Translations under genes and position numbers: made by a program
The notes under the pieces: model-generated
Database searches by the model: none
The model's input: the letters and a program-made list of their open reading frames with translations, nothing else
What the model was told of the DNA's origin: nothing
NCBI RefSeq assembly: GCF_025506335.1
Contig: NZ_JANZYO010000002.1
Location: 590,272 to 654,271 of the forward strand
Length of the DNA stretch: 64,000 nt
Direction of reading: 5' to 3'
Source: Mumia quercus
Lineage (GTDB): Bacteria; Actinomycetota; Actinomycetes; Propionibacteriales; Nocardioidaceae
Shown: positions 35,382 through 43,948 of the stretch, in pieces
How the letters are laid out: every line of letters begins with the position of its first letter
How positions within the stretch are numbered: position 1 is the stretch's first letter

Positions 35382-36143
35382 ATGGCCGACACCGAACACG
35401 AGGGCGAGCTCACCGTCGACGAGCTCGCGGCGCGCGTGGGGATGACCGTACGCAACGTCCGCGCCTACGCGAGCCGAGGGCTCCTTGACCCCCCGCGACT
35501 GGAGGGCCGGACCGGCTACTACCAGCAGGCGCACGTCAACCAGCTCAAGCTGGTCCGGACGCTCCTCGACCGCGGCTACACCCTGCAGGCGGTCGAGAAG
35601 GCGCTCCAGGACAAGCCGGCGGCGACCGCCGACTACGCGCTCGACCTGATCGGTGTGCTCGACTCGCCGCTCGCGCGCGAGCAGGAGCCCGAGATGATGT
35701 CGCGCAGCAGCCTGGTCGCCCTGACCGGCATCGCGCCCGGCACCGACGTCGTCGACCGGATGGTCGAGGCAGGGCTCGTCAAGGTGGTCGACGACGACAC
35801 CTTGGAGGTCTACCGCCCCGACGTCGTCCGGGCCGGCGTGTCCGCGATCGCGATGGGCCTGTCGCCCGAGACCGTCCTCGACCTCCTGCCCGCGCTCTCG
35901 GAGCCGTTGCGTGCGGTCGCCGACGACCTCGTCGCCCGGGTCCGCCACGACATCTGGCAGCCGTTCGCCCAGCGCGGGATGCCGGAGGACGAGTGGACGA
36001 CGGTGGTCACCTCCATCGCCAACCTGCTGCCGGTGGCGGCGCAGGCGGTGGTCGCGGTGTTCCGTGACGAGCTGGCGCACGCCATCGACGAGGCGCTCGG
36101 CGAGGAGCTCGCCGCGCTCGCGGAGCAGACGCCTCAGACCTGA
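35382..36143 (+). CDS. MerR-family transcriptional regulator
   Basis: 253 residues. The winged helix-turn-helix is at residues 10-75: LTVDELAARVGMTVRNVRAYASRGLLDPP, then a GYYQQAHVNQLKLVRTLL dimerisation lead. Unlike short metal-sensing MerR proteins it has a ~170-residue effector domain with IAPGTDVVDRMVEAGLV and SPETVLDLLPALSEPL, of the type seen in lineage-specific actinobacterial regulators. No Cys cluster for metal or redox sensing is apparent. Target unknown. A strong bidirectional terminator follows. Confidence 0.85.
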   Translation: MADTEHEGELTVDELAARVGMTVRNVRAYASRGLLDPPRLEGRTGYYQQAHVNQLKLVRTLLDRGYTLQAVEKALQDKPAATADYALDLIGVLDSPLAREQEPEMMSRSSLVALTGIAPGTDVVDRMVEAGLVKVVDDDTLEVYRPDVVRAGVSAIAMGLSPETVLDLLPALSEPLRAVADDLVARVRHDIWQPFAQRGMPEDEWTTVVTSIANLLPVAAQAVVAVFRDELAHAIDEALGEELAALAEQTPQT

Positions 36144-36157
36144 GCACGGACAGACGA

Positions 36158-36201
36158 CGGCCCCACCTGACGCTGGAGGGAGGGACCGTCAGGTGGGGCC
36201 G
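36158..36201. terminator. Bidirectional intrinsic terminator
   Basis: CGGCCCCACCTGACG (36158-36172) and CGTCAGGTGGGGCCG (36187-36201) form a perfect 15-bp stem with a 14-nt loop, followed by TTCT on the plus strand. It lies between the convergent MerR and DUF3048 genes and can terminate both. Confidence 0.85.
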
Positions 36202-36269
36202 TTCTCTGACATCGACTCTAGGCCGCAGGAGCGCCCGAGGCCCAGGTCTGAGGGTGTGCCGTCGCTCGC

Positions 36270-37295
36270 TCAGCCCCGGACGGAGATGCCGCCGGCGCCC
36301 TGCGGGACGAGCTCGATGAAGACCTTCCCCGGCTCGAGCACGACGGGCTTGCCGCCAGCGGCCAGCTGCAGCGGAGCACCCGCGCTCTTCTTGCTCCAGC
36401 GGGCGTTGAGCCGCGTGCCGCCGTGGAACACGACGGCCTTGCCCTTCCCGGTGAAGACCGTCTCTGGGACAGGGTTGCCCGCCGGGTCGCGGTAGCCCGC
36501 GTCGGCCTGCCGGGTGAAGAGCACCAGCACCGTGTCGGGAGCGAAGTCCTTGCCCTTCTGCGCGTGACCGTTGACGCGGACGTAGCGACCGTCGGCGTAC
36601 CGCCAGCGCGTCGCGGTGCTGCGCGAGAAGCGCACGTCGAACGACGTCGCCTTGGCCTTCGCCGCAGTCGGCGTCGCGCCGAACGAGAGGTACGGCGGGG
36701 GGATCTTCGCATCGTCGGACGTGTGCTCCTTCGCGTACGCCTCGAGGTCGAGGAGCCGGTCGTACGGGGCACGCTTGGAGGGGTCCTTCGAGAGCGTGAG
36801 GTTGCGGGTGTCCTCGCTGTGGAAGTCGACACCCGCCGACTTGATCTTGCGGATCGCGACCCGAGCGCCGCCGGACGCGATGAGGTGGCCGCCGGTCGGC
36901 TTCACCAGCGCGATGTCGGTCGTCCGGGTGGACCGCACGTGCCCGACCTTGTCCGGCGTCTGGGAGTAGAAGAACGCCGCGAGACGGGTGAGCCCGCCCT
37001 CGACGAGCTCCTCGACGACCATGTCGGCCTCCGAGAGCCCGTACTGCGGGGCGCCGGCGGAGGTGTTCTCGATCTTGACGAGGAAGGCGGGGTGGTCCGG
37101 GAGGCCCTTCGGGGCAGCCTTCCCGGTGAACGGGTTGGCGCGGACCAGCGTCGCGGCGTCACGGCTCGCGTCGGGTGACTGGGGCGTGGGCTTCGGCTCC
37201 GGCTCGCTCGAGCTCGAGCACGCGGCGACGAGGACGAGCGCGGCGAGGGCGGCGGTGGCGCGAGCGGTCGCGCGGAGGTAGGTGCTCACGGGCAT
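36270..37295 (-). CDS. DUF3048 (YerB-like) lipoprotein
   Basis: 341 residues from ATG 37295. A lipobox LVAAC places the lipidated Cys at 26, and a Ser/Glu/Pro-rich linker follows. The rest matches DUF3048/YerB: PAFLVKIENTSAGAPQYGLSEADMVVEELVEGG (residues ~83-115), HVRSTRTTDIALVKPTGG, then DVRFSRSTATRWRYADGRYVRV. The family is envelope-anchored and of unknown function. It would sit on the outer face of the cytoplasmic membrane. A terminator for the upstream NlpC/P60 gene separates it from that gene. Confidence 0.85.
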   Translation of the reverse strand: MPVSTYLRATARATAALAALVLVAACSSSSEPEPKPTPQSPDASRDAATLVRANPFTGKAAPKGLPDHPAFLVKIENTSAGAPQYGLSEADMVVEELVEGGLTRLAAFFYSQTPDKVGHVRSTRTTDIALVKPTGGHLIASGGARVAIRKIKSAGVDFHSEDTRNLTLSKDPSKRAPYDRLLDLEAYAKEHTSDDAKIPPPYLSFGATPTAAKAKATSFDVRFSRSTATRWRYADGRYVRVNGHAQKGKDFAPDTVLVLFTRQADAGYRDPAGNPVPETVFTGKGKAVVFHGGTRLNARWSKKSAGAPLQLAAGGKPVVLEPGKVFIELVPQGAGGISVRG

Positions 37296-37308
37296 GCTCC
37301 CATGGTGG

Positions 37309-37344
37309 AGCAGGGCCGGTGCCACACGTGGCACCGGCCCTGCT
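37309..37344 (-). terminator. Intrinsic terminator of the NlpC/P60 gene
   Basis: AGCAGGGCCGGTGCCAC and GTGGCACCGGCCCTGCT form a near-perfect 16-17-bp stem with a very short loop. It begins 19 bp beyond the NlpC/P60 stop codon, just upstream of the DUF3048 start. Confidence 0.85.
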
Positions 37345-37362
37345 GTGTCGAGGTGACGAGCG

Positions 37363-37938
37363 TCAGCCGCGGAGGCGGACGGTGCCGGCGGACCAGCCCT
37401 TGGTCCAGATCCGCTCGACCTTCACACGGCTGCCGGAGTAGGGCGCGTGGAGGATGCGGCCCTTGCCCCAGTAGATGCCCACGTGGTACTTGCGCGAGCC
37501 GCCGAAGAAGACGAGGTCACCCTTGCGGACGTTCTTCTTCTTGATCTTGCGGACGTGGCGGTACTGCGTGTGCGCGGTGCGCGGCAGCTTCACGCCGGCC
37601 TTGCGGAACGAGTACGAGGTCAGGCCCGAGCAGTCGAACGCGCCGGGGCCGCTGGCGCCGTAGCGGTACGGGTCGCCCTTCTGGCGGGCGGCCACGCGGG
37701 TGGCCTTGCTGATGCGGGCGGCACGACGCTTCTTGGCGGCGAGACGCTTGGCCTTGCGGGTCTTCGTGGCCGTCACGGTCTTGGCCGCGGCGGAGGTGGC
37801 AGCTGCGGTCTTGGTCGTCGAGGCCGACGCCTTGGCGGGGGCGGCCTGGGACTGACCGGCGCTGGAGAGCACCATGAGGAACGCAGCGAGCAGGGCGATG
37901 GGCAGCGCGACGAGGCGCATCCGGGGGTTCGCGAGCAT
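37363..37938 (-). CDS. Secreted NlpC/P60 peptidoglycan hydrolase
   Basis: 191 residues. A signal peptide (MRLVALPIALLAAFLMVLSS, cleavage near SQAA) is followed by a Lys/Ala-rich linker, residues 40-85. The catalytic NlpC/P60 domain has Cys103 in FDCSGLTSYSF, His152 in RKYHVGIYWG and His164 in RILHAPYSG, so the active site is complete. It should cleave the D-Glu-diaminopimelate bond in stem peptides. Transcription is probably controlled by a c-di-AMP riboswitch in its leader and by a CRP-type site about 390 bp upstream of the start. Confidence 0.92.
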   Translation of the reverse strand: MLANPRMRLVALPIALLAAFLMVLSSAGQSQAAPAKASASTTKTAAATSAAAKTVTATKTRKAKRLAAKKRRAARISKATRVAARQKGDPYRYGASGPGAFDCSGLTSYSFRKAGVKLPRTAHTQYRHVRKIKKKNVRKGDLVFFGGSRKYHVGIYWGKGRILHAPYSGSRVKVERIWTKGWSAGTVRLRG

Positions 37939-37945
37939 GAGGGAT

Positions 37946-38072
37946 TCCCTTCCACGCCTGCGAAGTGAGCTGTCGGATTAGGGCCGAAGGATGGCCCTGC
38001 CCTTGCGGGCTTCACCCCGAGCACGCATGACCGCGGACGGTCTTCGTGCAGAAATGGTTCCTCCGCTCCTGC
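37946..38072 (-). ncRNA. Cyclic di-AMP (ydaO-yuaA) riboswitch
   Basis: The leader of the NlpC/P60 gene, read on the minus strand, contains the hallmark ydaO elements in order: GGAGGAACC near 38060, GCTCGGGGTGAAGCCCGC near 38005-38022, a GGGCC-TTCGGCCC hairpin, then CCGACAGCTCACTTCGCAGG at about 37956-37975, and finally GGAAGGGA, which doubles as the ribosome-binding site. Actinobacterial ydaO switches commonly precede cell-wall hydrolase genes and turn them off when c-di-AMP is high (family knowledge). Sequestration of GGAAGGGA would control translation. Boundaries are approximate. Confidence 0.87.
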
Positions 38073-38331
38073 CCGTCGGTGTGTGTCGGTGACGGGGGCG
38101 TGTACGGGCGGGCAGGACTCGGCGTTCCCCGCACACGTTGTGCAGTTGTCAGGGCGGCGAGGTCGCGTCCTCGGCCGCTCCGTATGGAGTTGTGGGGGCC
38201 TTCGAGAGGCCGCGGGCCACCATAGACACGACGGACGCAAGCCCACAAACGGACCCAAGCCCGCCCAAGACGTACATGGACAGTCGTCCAGGTCGGCCGA
38301 CCCCGGGATCTCAGCGATCGCAGCGGGTGGC
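38073..38331 (-). promoter_or_regulatory. Promoter region of the riboswitch-led gene
   Basis: The region between the riboswitch and the CRP-like site must hold the promoter of the NlpC/P60 transcript. A possible -10, TATGGT (minus strand, about 38219-38224), is weak and lacks a convincing -35, so no start point is assigned. No gene is seen here. Confidence 0.4.
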
Positions 38332-38347
38332 TGTGACCCCGCTCACA
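38332..38347. promoter_or_regulatory. CRP/GlxR-type operator
   Basis: TGTGACCCCGCTCACA is a perfect two-half palindrome TGTGA-N6-TCACA, matching the mycobacterial CRP (Rv3676) and corynebacterial GlxR consensus. It lies in the 483-bp non-coding region between the cysteine desulfurase stop and the riboswitch-led NlpC/P60 gene. Because the desulfurase gene ends before it, only the NlpC/P60 gene can be its target. Confidence 0.65.
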
Positions 38348-38421
38348 TTTGGTCTCGGTCTGATATCGAGACGGTAACAGGATGGTCTCGGACGCAACAC
38401 GAGCAACCCGGTCTCAGCCGG

Positions 38422-39561
38422 TCAACCGGCGAGTGCACGCACCGTTGTCACTGCGTGTACGACCGCGGGTGCGGCGCCCGCGAAGTCGGCCGCCGTCGAC
38501 CCGACGAACCGGACGGCCGTCTGCGCCACGGCGGGCTCCAGGCCCAGCGCGAGCAGCACGTCGGAGGCCTCGTCGGACCCGGCGGCACAGGCCGACCCGC
38601 TGGAGCAGACGATGCCGTGCTCCTGCTCGAGCGTGAGCAGGACGGCCTCGCCGGACGTACCAGGCAGGCAGAAGGACGCGTGCCCGGGCAGGCGCTGCTC
38701 AGGGTGGCCCGTGAGGAGGGCGCCCGGCACACCGGCGAGCACCTCGCGGACGAAGGCGTCTCGGGCAGCGGCCAGCGCCGCCCGCTCACCGGGCCGCTCG
38801 GGACCGGTGACCGTCTGCAGCGCGGTCGCGAGACCGACGGCGCCGGCCACGTTCTCCGTCCCGGACCGACGGCCGCCTTCCTGACCGCCGCCGTGCACGA
38901 GCGGCTCCAGGGCGACGCCGCGACGCAGCCACAACGCGCCCGTCCCCTTCGGCGCACCGAGCTTGTGGCCGCTCAGCGAGAGCGCGTCCACCCCGAGCTG
39001 TGCGGTGTCGACAGGGAGCGACCCCACCGCTTGGACGGCGTCGGTGTGGACCAGCGCGCCCGCGCGGCGAGCGATCGCGGCGAGCTCGGCGACCGGCTGG
39101 ACGGTGCCGATCTCGTTGTTCGCGAGCATGACGGAGACCAGCGTGGTGTCGTCGTCGACGACCTGCTCGGCCTCGGCGAGGTCGACCACCCCATCGGCGT
39201 CGACCCCGAGCCGGTGGATCCGGAAGCCGTGGAACCGCTCGAGGTAGTCGCACGCCTCCAGGACGGCGGGGTGCTCGACGACCGAGGTGACGACGACCCG
39301 GCCGCGGGGCCGAGCCAGCGCCAGGCCCTTGACCGCGAGGTTGTCAGCCTCCGTGCCGCCGGCGGTGAAGACGATCTCCGACGGGCGGGCGCCGAGGGCG
39401 GACGCGACCTGCTCGCGTGCCCCCGTCAGGGCCCGGGCGGCGGCTTCCCCGAGCCCGTGGTGGCTCGAGGCGTTGCCGAACTCCCCCGTGAGGTACGGCC
39501 ACATGGCCTCCAGCACCTCACGACGTACGGGCGTGGTCGCCGCCGCGTCCAGGTACCGCAC
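38422..39561 (-). CDS. Cysteine desulfurase of the nad operon (IscS/NifS-like)
   Basis: 379 residues from GTG 39561, PLP-dependent. The PLP lysine is Lys200 in SLSGHKLGAPKG and the catalytic Cys325 lies in SSGSACAAGS, the short-loop (group I) arrangement. HTDAVQAVG supplies the PLP-binding Asp. It converts cysteine to alanine and enzyme-bound persulfide. Its place one base after nadC in a nadABC run indicates that it provides sulfur for the [4Fe-4S] cluster of NadA. No isc/suf genes are adjacent. Confidence 0.9.
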   Translation of the reverse strand: MRYLDAAATTPVRREVLEAMWPYLTGEFGNASSHHGLGEAAARALTGAREQVASALGARPSEIVFTAGGTEADNLAVKGLALARPRGRVVVTSVVEHPAVLEACDYLERFHGFRIHRLGVDADGVVDLAEAEQVVDDDTTLVSVMLANNEIGTVQPVAELAAIARRAGALVHTDAVQAVGSLPVDTAQLGVDALSLSGHKLGAPKGTGALWLRRGVALEPLVHGGGQEGGRRSGTENVAGAVGLATALQTVTGPERPGERAALAAARDAFVREVLAGVPGALLTGHPEQRLPGHASFCLPGTSGEAVLLTLEQEHGIVCSSGSACAAGSDEASDVLLALGLEPAVAQTAVRFVGSTAADFAGAAPAVVHAVTTVRALAG

Positions 39562-39562
39562 G

Positions 39563-40417
39563 TCAGCCTGCCACCTCGACGTCCAGCCCGAGGTCCAGCG
39601 CTCGGGCGGAGTGGGTCAGCGCACCGACGGAGATGAGGTCGACCCCGGTCTCGGCGACCTCCCGGATCCCGTCCAGCGTGATCCCGCCGCTGGCCTCGAC
39701 GAGGGCTCGCCCGGCGATGGCCGCCACACCGGCCCGCAGGTCCGCGAGCGAGAAGTTGTCGAGCATGATCGTGTCGACCCCGGCGGCGAGCACCGCGTCG
39801 ATCTGGTCCAGCCGGTCGACCTCCACCTCCAGGTGGACGGTGTGCGGAAGGCGCTCGCGCGCGTCTCGCAGCGCGGCGGTGATGCGCGCGGGGTCGTCGC
39901 CGAGGACGGCCAGGTGGTTGTCCTTGGCCATGACGGCGTCGGAGAGCGAGAACCGGTGGTTGCGGCCGCCGCCGCACACGACCGCGTGCCGCTCGAAGGC
40001 GCGCAGCCCGGGCGTGGTCTTGCGGGTGTCGACGATGCGCACCCCGGTGCCGGCGACGGCGTCGACGTACGCCCGGGTCTGGGTCGCGATGCCCGACATC
40101 CGTTGGACGAAGTTGAGCGCCACCCGCTCGGCACGCAGGACGGCGCGGGCAGCCCCCTCGACCGTCGCCACGACCGCCCCCTCCTTCAGGAGGTCACCGT
40201 CGTGCAGGAGCAGCTGGACGTCGGTGGCGGGGTCGACCTCGTGGAAGGCGACCTCCGCCACCGCGGCGCCGGCCAGGACGCCGTCCTCGCGGGCGACGAG
40301 CACCGCTGACGCGCGAGCCTCGGCGGGCACGAGGGCCTCGCCGGTGAGGTCGCCCCACGGCGCGTCCTCCTCGAGGGCGGCGGCCACGGTCGCGCGGACG
40401 TGCGACTCGGTCAGCAT
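39563..40417 (-). CDS. nadC: Nicotinate-nucleotide pyrophosphorylase (quinolinate PRTase)
   Basis: 284 residues. The family landmarks are NFVQRMSGIATQT, DTRKTTPGLRAFERHAVVCGGGRNHR, KDNHLAVLGD, LEVEVDRLDQI and VEASGGITLD. It converts quinolinate and PRPP to nicotinate mononucleotide, CO2 and pyrophosphate. The start overlaps the 3' end of nadB. The desulfurase gene starts one base after its stop. Confidence 0.95.
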   Translation of the reverse strand: MLTESHVRATVAAALEEDAPWGDLTGEALVPAEARASAVLVAREDGVLAGAAVAEVAFHEVDPATDVQLLLHDGDLLKEGAVVATVEGAARAVLRAERVALNFVQRMSGIATQTRAYVDAVAGTGVRIVDTRKTTPGLRAFERHAVVCGGGRNHRFSLSDAVMAKDNHLAVLGDDPARITAALRDARERLPHTVHLEVEVDRLDQIDAVLAAGVDTIMLDNFSLADLRAGVAAIAGRALVEASGGITLDGIREVAETGVDLISVGALTHSARALDLGLDVEVAG

Positions 40418-41970
40418 GAGGGTCCTCCCTTGCGCACCCACCACAGGTGCCGGTCGTAGGCGGGATCGCGGTCGGGGTGGTCGGCCCGGAAGTGGGCGCC
40501 GCGCGACTCCTCGCGCGCGAGCGCCGCCGTGACGACGAGCCGGGCGACCTCGAGGAGATGGGCGTCCTCGTACGACGCCGGGGTGCCGTCGACGGCGGGC
40601 CGCCAGGTCGTGAGCGTCTCGGCCGTCGCGGACAGGCCGTCGGCGTCGCGGACGAGGCCGGCGCCTTCCCACATCGCCGTCTGGAGCCGCGCACGGTCCA
40701 CCGGCTCCGCGGTGGCGCGCTCCCCCGCGCTCTCGTACGGGACGGGCTCGCCGTCCCACGGCGCGGCAGGCTCGGTGCCGAGCGCGGCCGCGCACCTGCG
40801 CGCCATGACGGCGCCCTCGAGCAGAGAGTTGGAGGCGAGGCGGTTCGCGCCGTGGAGGCCGGTGCAGGCGACCTCGCCGACGGCGAACAGGCCCGCCACG
40901 GTCGTGCGTCCGTCGAGATCGGTGCGCACGCCGCCCATGTAATAGTGCGCGGCGGGCGTGACGGGGATCGGCTCGCTCCCCCAGCGCAGACCGTGGGCGC
41001 GGCTGCGGGCGTCCAGACCCGGGAAGCGACGTGCCAGGAAGTCGGCGCCGAGCGCGGTCGCGTCGAGCAGGATGGGCTCGCCGTCCTGCTCGCGCATGAC
41101 CCGGGCGATCTCGCGGGCGACGACGTCGCGCGGCGCCAGCTCGGCGTCAGGGTGCACATCGCGCATGAACCGGTGCCCGCGCGCGTCGCGGAGGACGGCC
41201 CCCTCACCGCGTACGGCCTCCGAGATGAGCCCGCCGCCGGTGACGGCGAGCCGCGTCGGGTGGAACTGGACCATCTCGAGGTCGCCCACGACCGCGCCTG
41301 CCCGTGCGGCGAGGGCGAGGCCGTCGGCCGTGGCGACCGCCGGGTTCGTGGTGTGCGCGTAGAGCTGTCCCGCTCCGCCGGTGGCGAGCACGACGACATC
41401 GGCGGCGAGCGTACGCGGCGGGCTGCCCGGCTCCCCGAGGGTCGTGACCCCCGTGACGGCACCCTGGCTCAGGACGAGGTCGGTGACGAAGGTGTGCTCC
41501 CGGACCTCCACGTCGCTCGCGCGCAGCCGCGCCACGAGGGAGCGGACGAGCTCGGCGCCCGTGGCGTCGCCCGTGGCGTGCAGGATGCGGGGCGCGGAGT
41601 GCGCCGCCTCGAGCCCGAGCGCGAACCGACCGTCCACACGGTCGAAGCGGGCGCCCCACGCGACGAGCCCGGCGACAGCGTCAGGACCGCCGCCGCACAC
41701 GGCCTCGGCGGCGTCGCGGTCGACGAGACCGGCACCGGCGGAGACGGTGTCGGCGACGTGGGCTGCGACCGAGTCCTCGACGCCAGGTCGCGCCGCGGGG
41801 TCGAGGACGACGGCGACGCCGCCCTGGGCGTACTGCGTGGTGGACTCCGTGAGCGGTCCCTTGGTCACGAGGACCACGTCGTGCTGGGCGCTCGCCTCGA
41901 GGGCCGTGGTCAGTCCGGCGATGCCGGCGCCGACGACGACGACCTTCAGGCGGCGCGCCGGCGTGGTCAT
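40411..41970 (-). CDS. nadB: L-aspartate oxidase
   Basis: 519 residues, FAD-dependent succinate dehydrogenase-like fold. VVVVGAGIAGLTTAL is the dinucleotide motif; TQYAQGGVAVVL, HATGDATGAELV, LEMVQFHPTRL, CTGLHGANRLASNSLLEG and HYYMGGVRTDLDGRT are standard NadB segments. It oxidises L-aspartate to iminoaspartate for NadA. ATG at 41970 overlaps the nadA stop (ATGA). Confidence 0.95.
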   Translation of the reverse strand: MTTPARRLKVVVVGAGIAGLTTALEASAQHDVVLVTKGPLTESTTQYAQGGVAVVLDPAARPGVEDSVAAHVADTVSAGAGLVDRDAAEAVCGGGPDAVAGLVAWGARFDRVDGRFALGLEAAHSAPRILHATGDATGAELVRSLVARLRASDVEVREHTFVTDLVLSQGAVTGVTTLGEPGSPPRTLAADVVVLATGGAGQLYAHTTNPAVATADGLALAARAGAVVGDLEMVQFHPTRLAVTGGGLISEAVRGEGAVLRDARGHRFMRDVHPDAELAPRDVVAREIARVMREQDGEPILLDATALGADFLARRFPGLDARSRAHGLRWGSEPIPVTPAAHYYMGGVRTDLDGRTTVAGLFAVGEVACTGLHGANRLASNSLLEGAVMARRCAAALGTEPAAPWDGEPVPYESAGERATAEPVDRARLQTAMWEGAGLVRDADGLSATAETLTTWRPAVDGTPASYEDAHLLEVARLVVTAALAREESRGAHFRADHPDRDPAYDRHLWWVRKGGPSC

Positions 41971-43235
41971 GCGCGCTCCGGCGGACGTGCGGCCAGCATC
42001 CGCTCGAGCGCCACGCGGGCTCCGGCGGCGACGGCGGGATCGACGGTGATCTGGTTCTCGACGCGCCCCTCGACCAGTCCCTCGAGCACCCAGGCGAGGT
42101 AGCCGGGGTGGATGCGGTACATCGTCGAGCAGGGGCAGACGACCGGGTCGAGGCAGAAGATCGTGTGCTCCGGGTGCTCCGCAGCGAGCCGGTTGACGAG
42201 GTTGATCTCGGTGCCGATCGCGAACGTCGTCCCGGCCGGCGCCGCTTCCACGGCCTTGCGGATGTAGTCGGTCGAGCCGGCCTCGTCGGCCGCGTCGACG
42301 ACCGGCATCGGGCACTCGGGGTGGACGATCACGCGGACGTCGGGGTGCTCGGCGCGCGCCTTCTCGATCTGCGCGACCGTGAACCGCTTGTGGACCGAGC
42401 AGAAGCCGTGCCACAGCAGCACCTTGGCGTCCTGCAGCGTCTGCGCGTCGTTACCGCCGAGCGGCTTGCGGGGGTTCCACATCGGCATCGCGTCGAGACC
42501 GACGCCCATCGCCTTGGCGGTGTTGCGGCCGAGGTGCTGGTCAGGGAAGAACAGCACGCGGTGCGCGCGCTCGAAGGCCCAGCGCAGCACGGTCTCCGCG
42601 TTGGACGACGTGCACACGATGCCGCCGTGGTCGCCGCAGAAGCCCTTCAGGGCGGCCGAGGAGTTCATGTAGGTCACGGGGATCACCGGGACCTTGCCGT
42701 CGGCGTCCGGCTCGGTGCCGTAGATCTCCTCGAGCTCGGACCAGCACTGCTCGACCGAGTCGATGTCGGCCATGTCGGCCATCGAGCAGCCTGCGGCGAG
42801 GTTGGGGAGGATCACGGTCTGCTCGGGCCGCGACAGGATGTCGGCCGTCTCCGCCATGAAGTGGACGCCGCAGAAGACGATCGCCTCGGCGTCGGGGCGG
42901 GTGAGCGCGGCGTTGGCCAGCTGGAAGGAGTCTCCGACGAAGTCGGCGTGCTTCACGACCTCGTCGCGCTGGTAGAAGTGTCCGAGCACGACGAGCCGGT
43001 CGCCGAGGGTCGCCTTCGCCGCACGGATCCGCGCGTCGAGCTCCTCGGCCGACATCTGCGTGTACGCCGCCGGCAGGCTGCCCTGTCGTGGCGCGTCGGC
43101 GGGGATGGTGTCGGCCATCGAGGCGCCGGGCCCGTACGACGGGGGCGCGAGGTCGAACGTCCACGGGCCGTCAGCCAGGTCAGGCGCGCAGGTGGCGCCG
43201 GGGGCGCTGCGGACGACGATGTCGACAGAGGTCAT
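41967..43235 (-). CDS. nadA: Quinolinate synthase A
   Basis: 422 residues, a long-form NadA. Cys residues for the [4Fe-4S] cluster lie in VFCGVHFMAETAD, GCSMADMADID, GIVCTSSNAE, HPECPMPVVD and CPCSTMYRIHP; the cluster ligands are three of these. The opening 45 residues are an unconserved extension. It condenses iminoaspartate with dihydroxyacetone phosphate to quinolinate. It lies 23 bp downstream of the NrtR-like gene and is first of the tightly overlapped nadA-nadB-nadC-desulfurase run. Confidence 0.95.
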   Translation of the reverse strand: MTSVDIVVRSAPGATCAPDLADGPWTFDLAPPSYGPGASMADTIPADAPRQGSLPAAYTQMSAEELDARIRAAKATLGDRLVVLGHFYQRDEVVKHADFVGDSFQLANAALTRPDAEAIVFCGVHFMAETADILSRPEQTVILPNLAAGCSMADMADIDSVEQCWSELEEIYGTEPDADGKVPVIPVTYMNSSAALKGFCGDHGGIVCTSSNAETVLRWAFERAHRVLFFPDQHLGRNTAKAMGVGLDAMPMWNPRKPLGGNDAQTLQDAKVLLWHGFCSVHKRFTVAQIEKARAEHPDVRVIVHPECPMPVVDAADEAGSTDYIRKAVEAAPAGTTFAIGTEINLVNRLAAEHPEHTIFCLDPVVCPCSTMYRIHPGYLAWVLEGLVEGRVENQITVDPAVAAGARVALERMLAARPPERA

Positions 43236-43258
43236 GGTGGTGCCTTCCTGGAGGAGTC

Positions 43259-43948
43259 TCAGAGGCCCGTGAGGGGTCCGTTGTCGGCGAGGTCGTTGGC
43301 CTCGCGGTGGCGATAGAGCTTGGGCGGGCGGTGGCGGCCGCCGACGAGGTACTCGCCGGTGGGCTCGACGTCGCCGCTCGACTCGACCTGCCGGCGGAAG
43401 TTCGCCGGGTCGAGGGTGCGTTGCAGGACGACCTCGTACACCTGACGGAGCTGGGCGAGCGTGAAGGTCTCCCCCAGGAACGCCTGCGCGATCCGGGAGT
43501 ACTCCATCTTGGTCCGCAGGCGCCACAGCGCGTACGACACGATCGTGCTGTGGTCGAAGGCGAGCTCGGGAGGGCTGTCGGCGGGGTGCCACGCGACGTT
43601 CTCGTCCTCGATCCCGCGCTCGGCCTCCTCCGGGCGGACGAGGGCCCAGTAGACGACGGAGATGACGCGCGGTCCTGGAGCCGACCGGGCGGAGCGCTCC
43701 ACCTGCCCGAAGGTGTAGAGCTGCTCCAGGTACGTCGGGCTCAGCGCCGTCGTCTCGACGAGCGTGCGGCGTGCCGTGTCGGCGAGGTCCTCGTCGCGGC
43801 GGACGGGGCCACCGGGCAGCGCCCACCGTCCTGCGTACGGCTCACGCACGCGGCGGACGAGGGGCATCCAGAGCGAGGTGCAGTCCTTCGCGGGGTCGTG
43901 CCGCAGCGCGAAGATCACCGTCGAGACCGCGACGTCGATGCCGTCCAC
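43259..43948 (-). CDS. nrtR: NrtR-like Nudix-HTH transcriptional regulator of NAD synthesis
   Basis: 229 residues. The first ~145 residues form a Nudix fold (VSTVIFALRHD, RWALPGGPVRRDEDLADTARRTL) whose Nudix box departs from the catalytic consensus GX5EX7REUXEEXGU (it has LVETTALS instead of the REVxEE part), as is usual for the regulator group. Residues ~150-229 are a winged HTH (LAQLRQVYEVVLQRTLDPANFRRQV). NrtR proteins bind operators of nad genes and respond to ADP-ribose or related nucleotides. Being first in the nad run, it probably autoregulates it. Confidence 0.85.
   Translation of the reverse strand: MDGIDVAVSTVIFALRHDPAKDCTSLWMPLVRRVREPYAGRWALPGGPVRRDEDLADTARRTLVETTALSPTYLEQLYTFGQVERSARSAPGPRVISVVYWALVRPEEAERGIEDENVAWHPADSPPELAFDHSTIVSYALWRLRTKMEYSRIAQAFLGETFTLAQLRQVYEVVLQRTLDPANFRRQVESSGDVEPTGEYLVGGRHRPPKLYRHREANDLADNGPLTGL

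Noticed and set aside
38140..38330. -10/-35 promoter for the riboswitch-led gene
   Set aside because: TATGGT at 38219-38224 (minus) lacks a -35 at correct spacing and is 120 bp from the CRP-like site; not firm enough to call.
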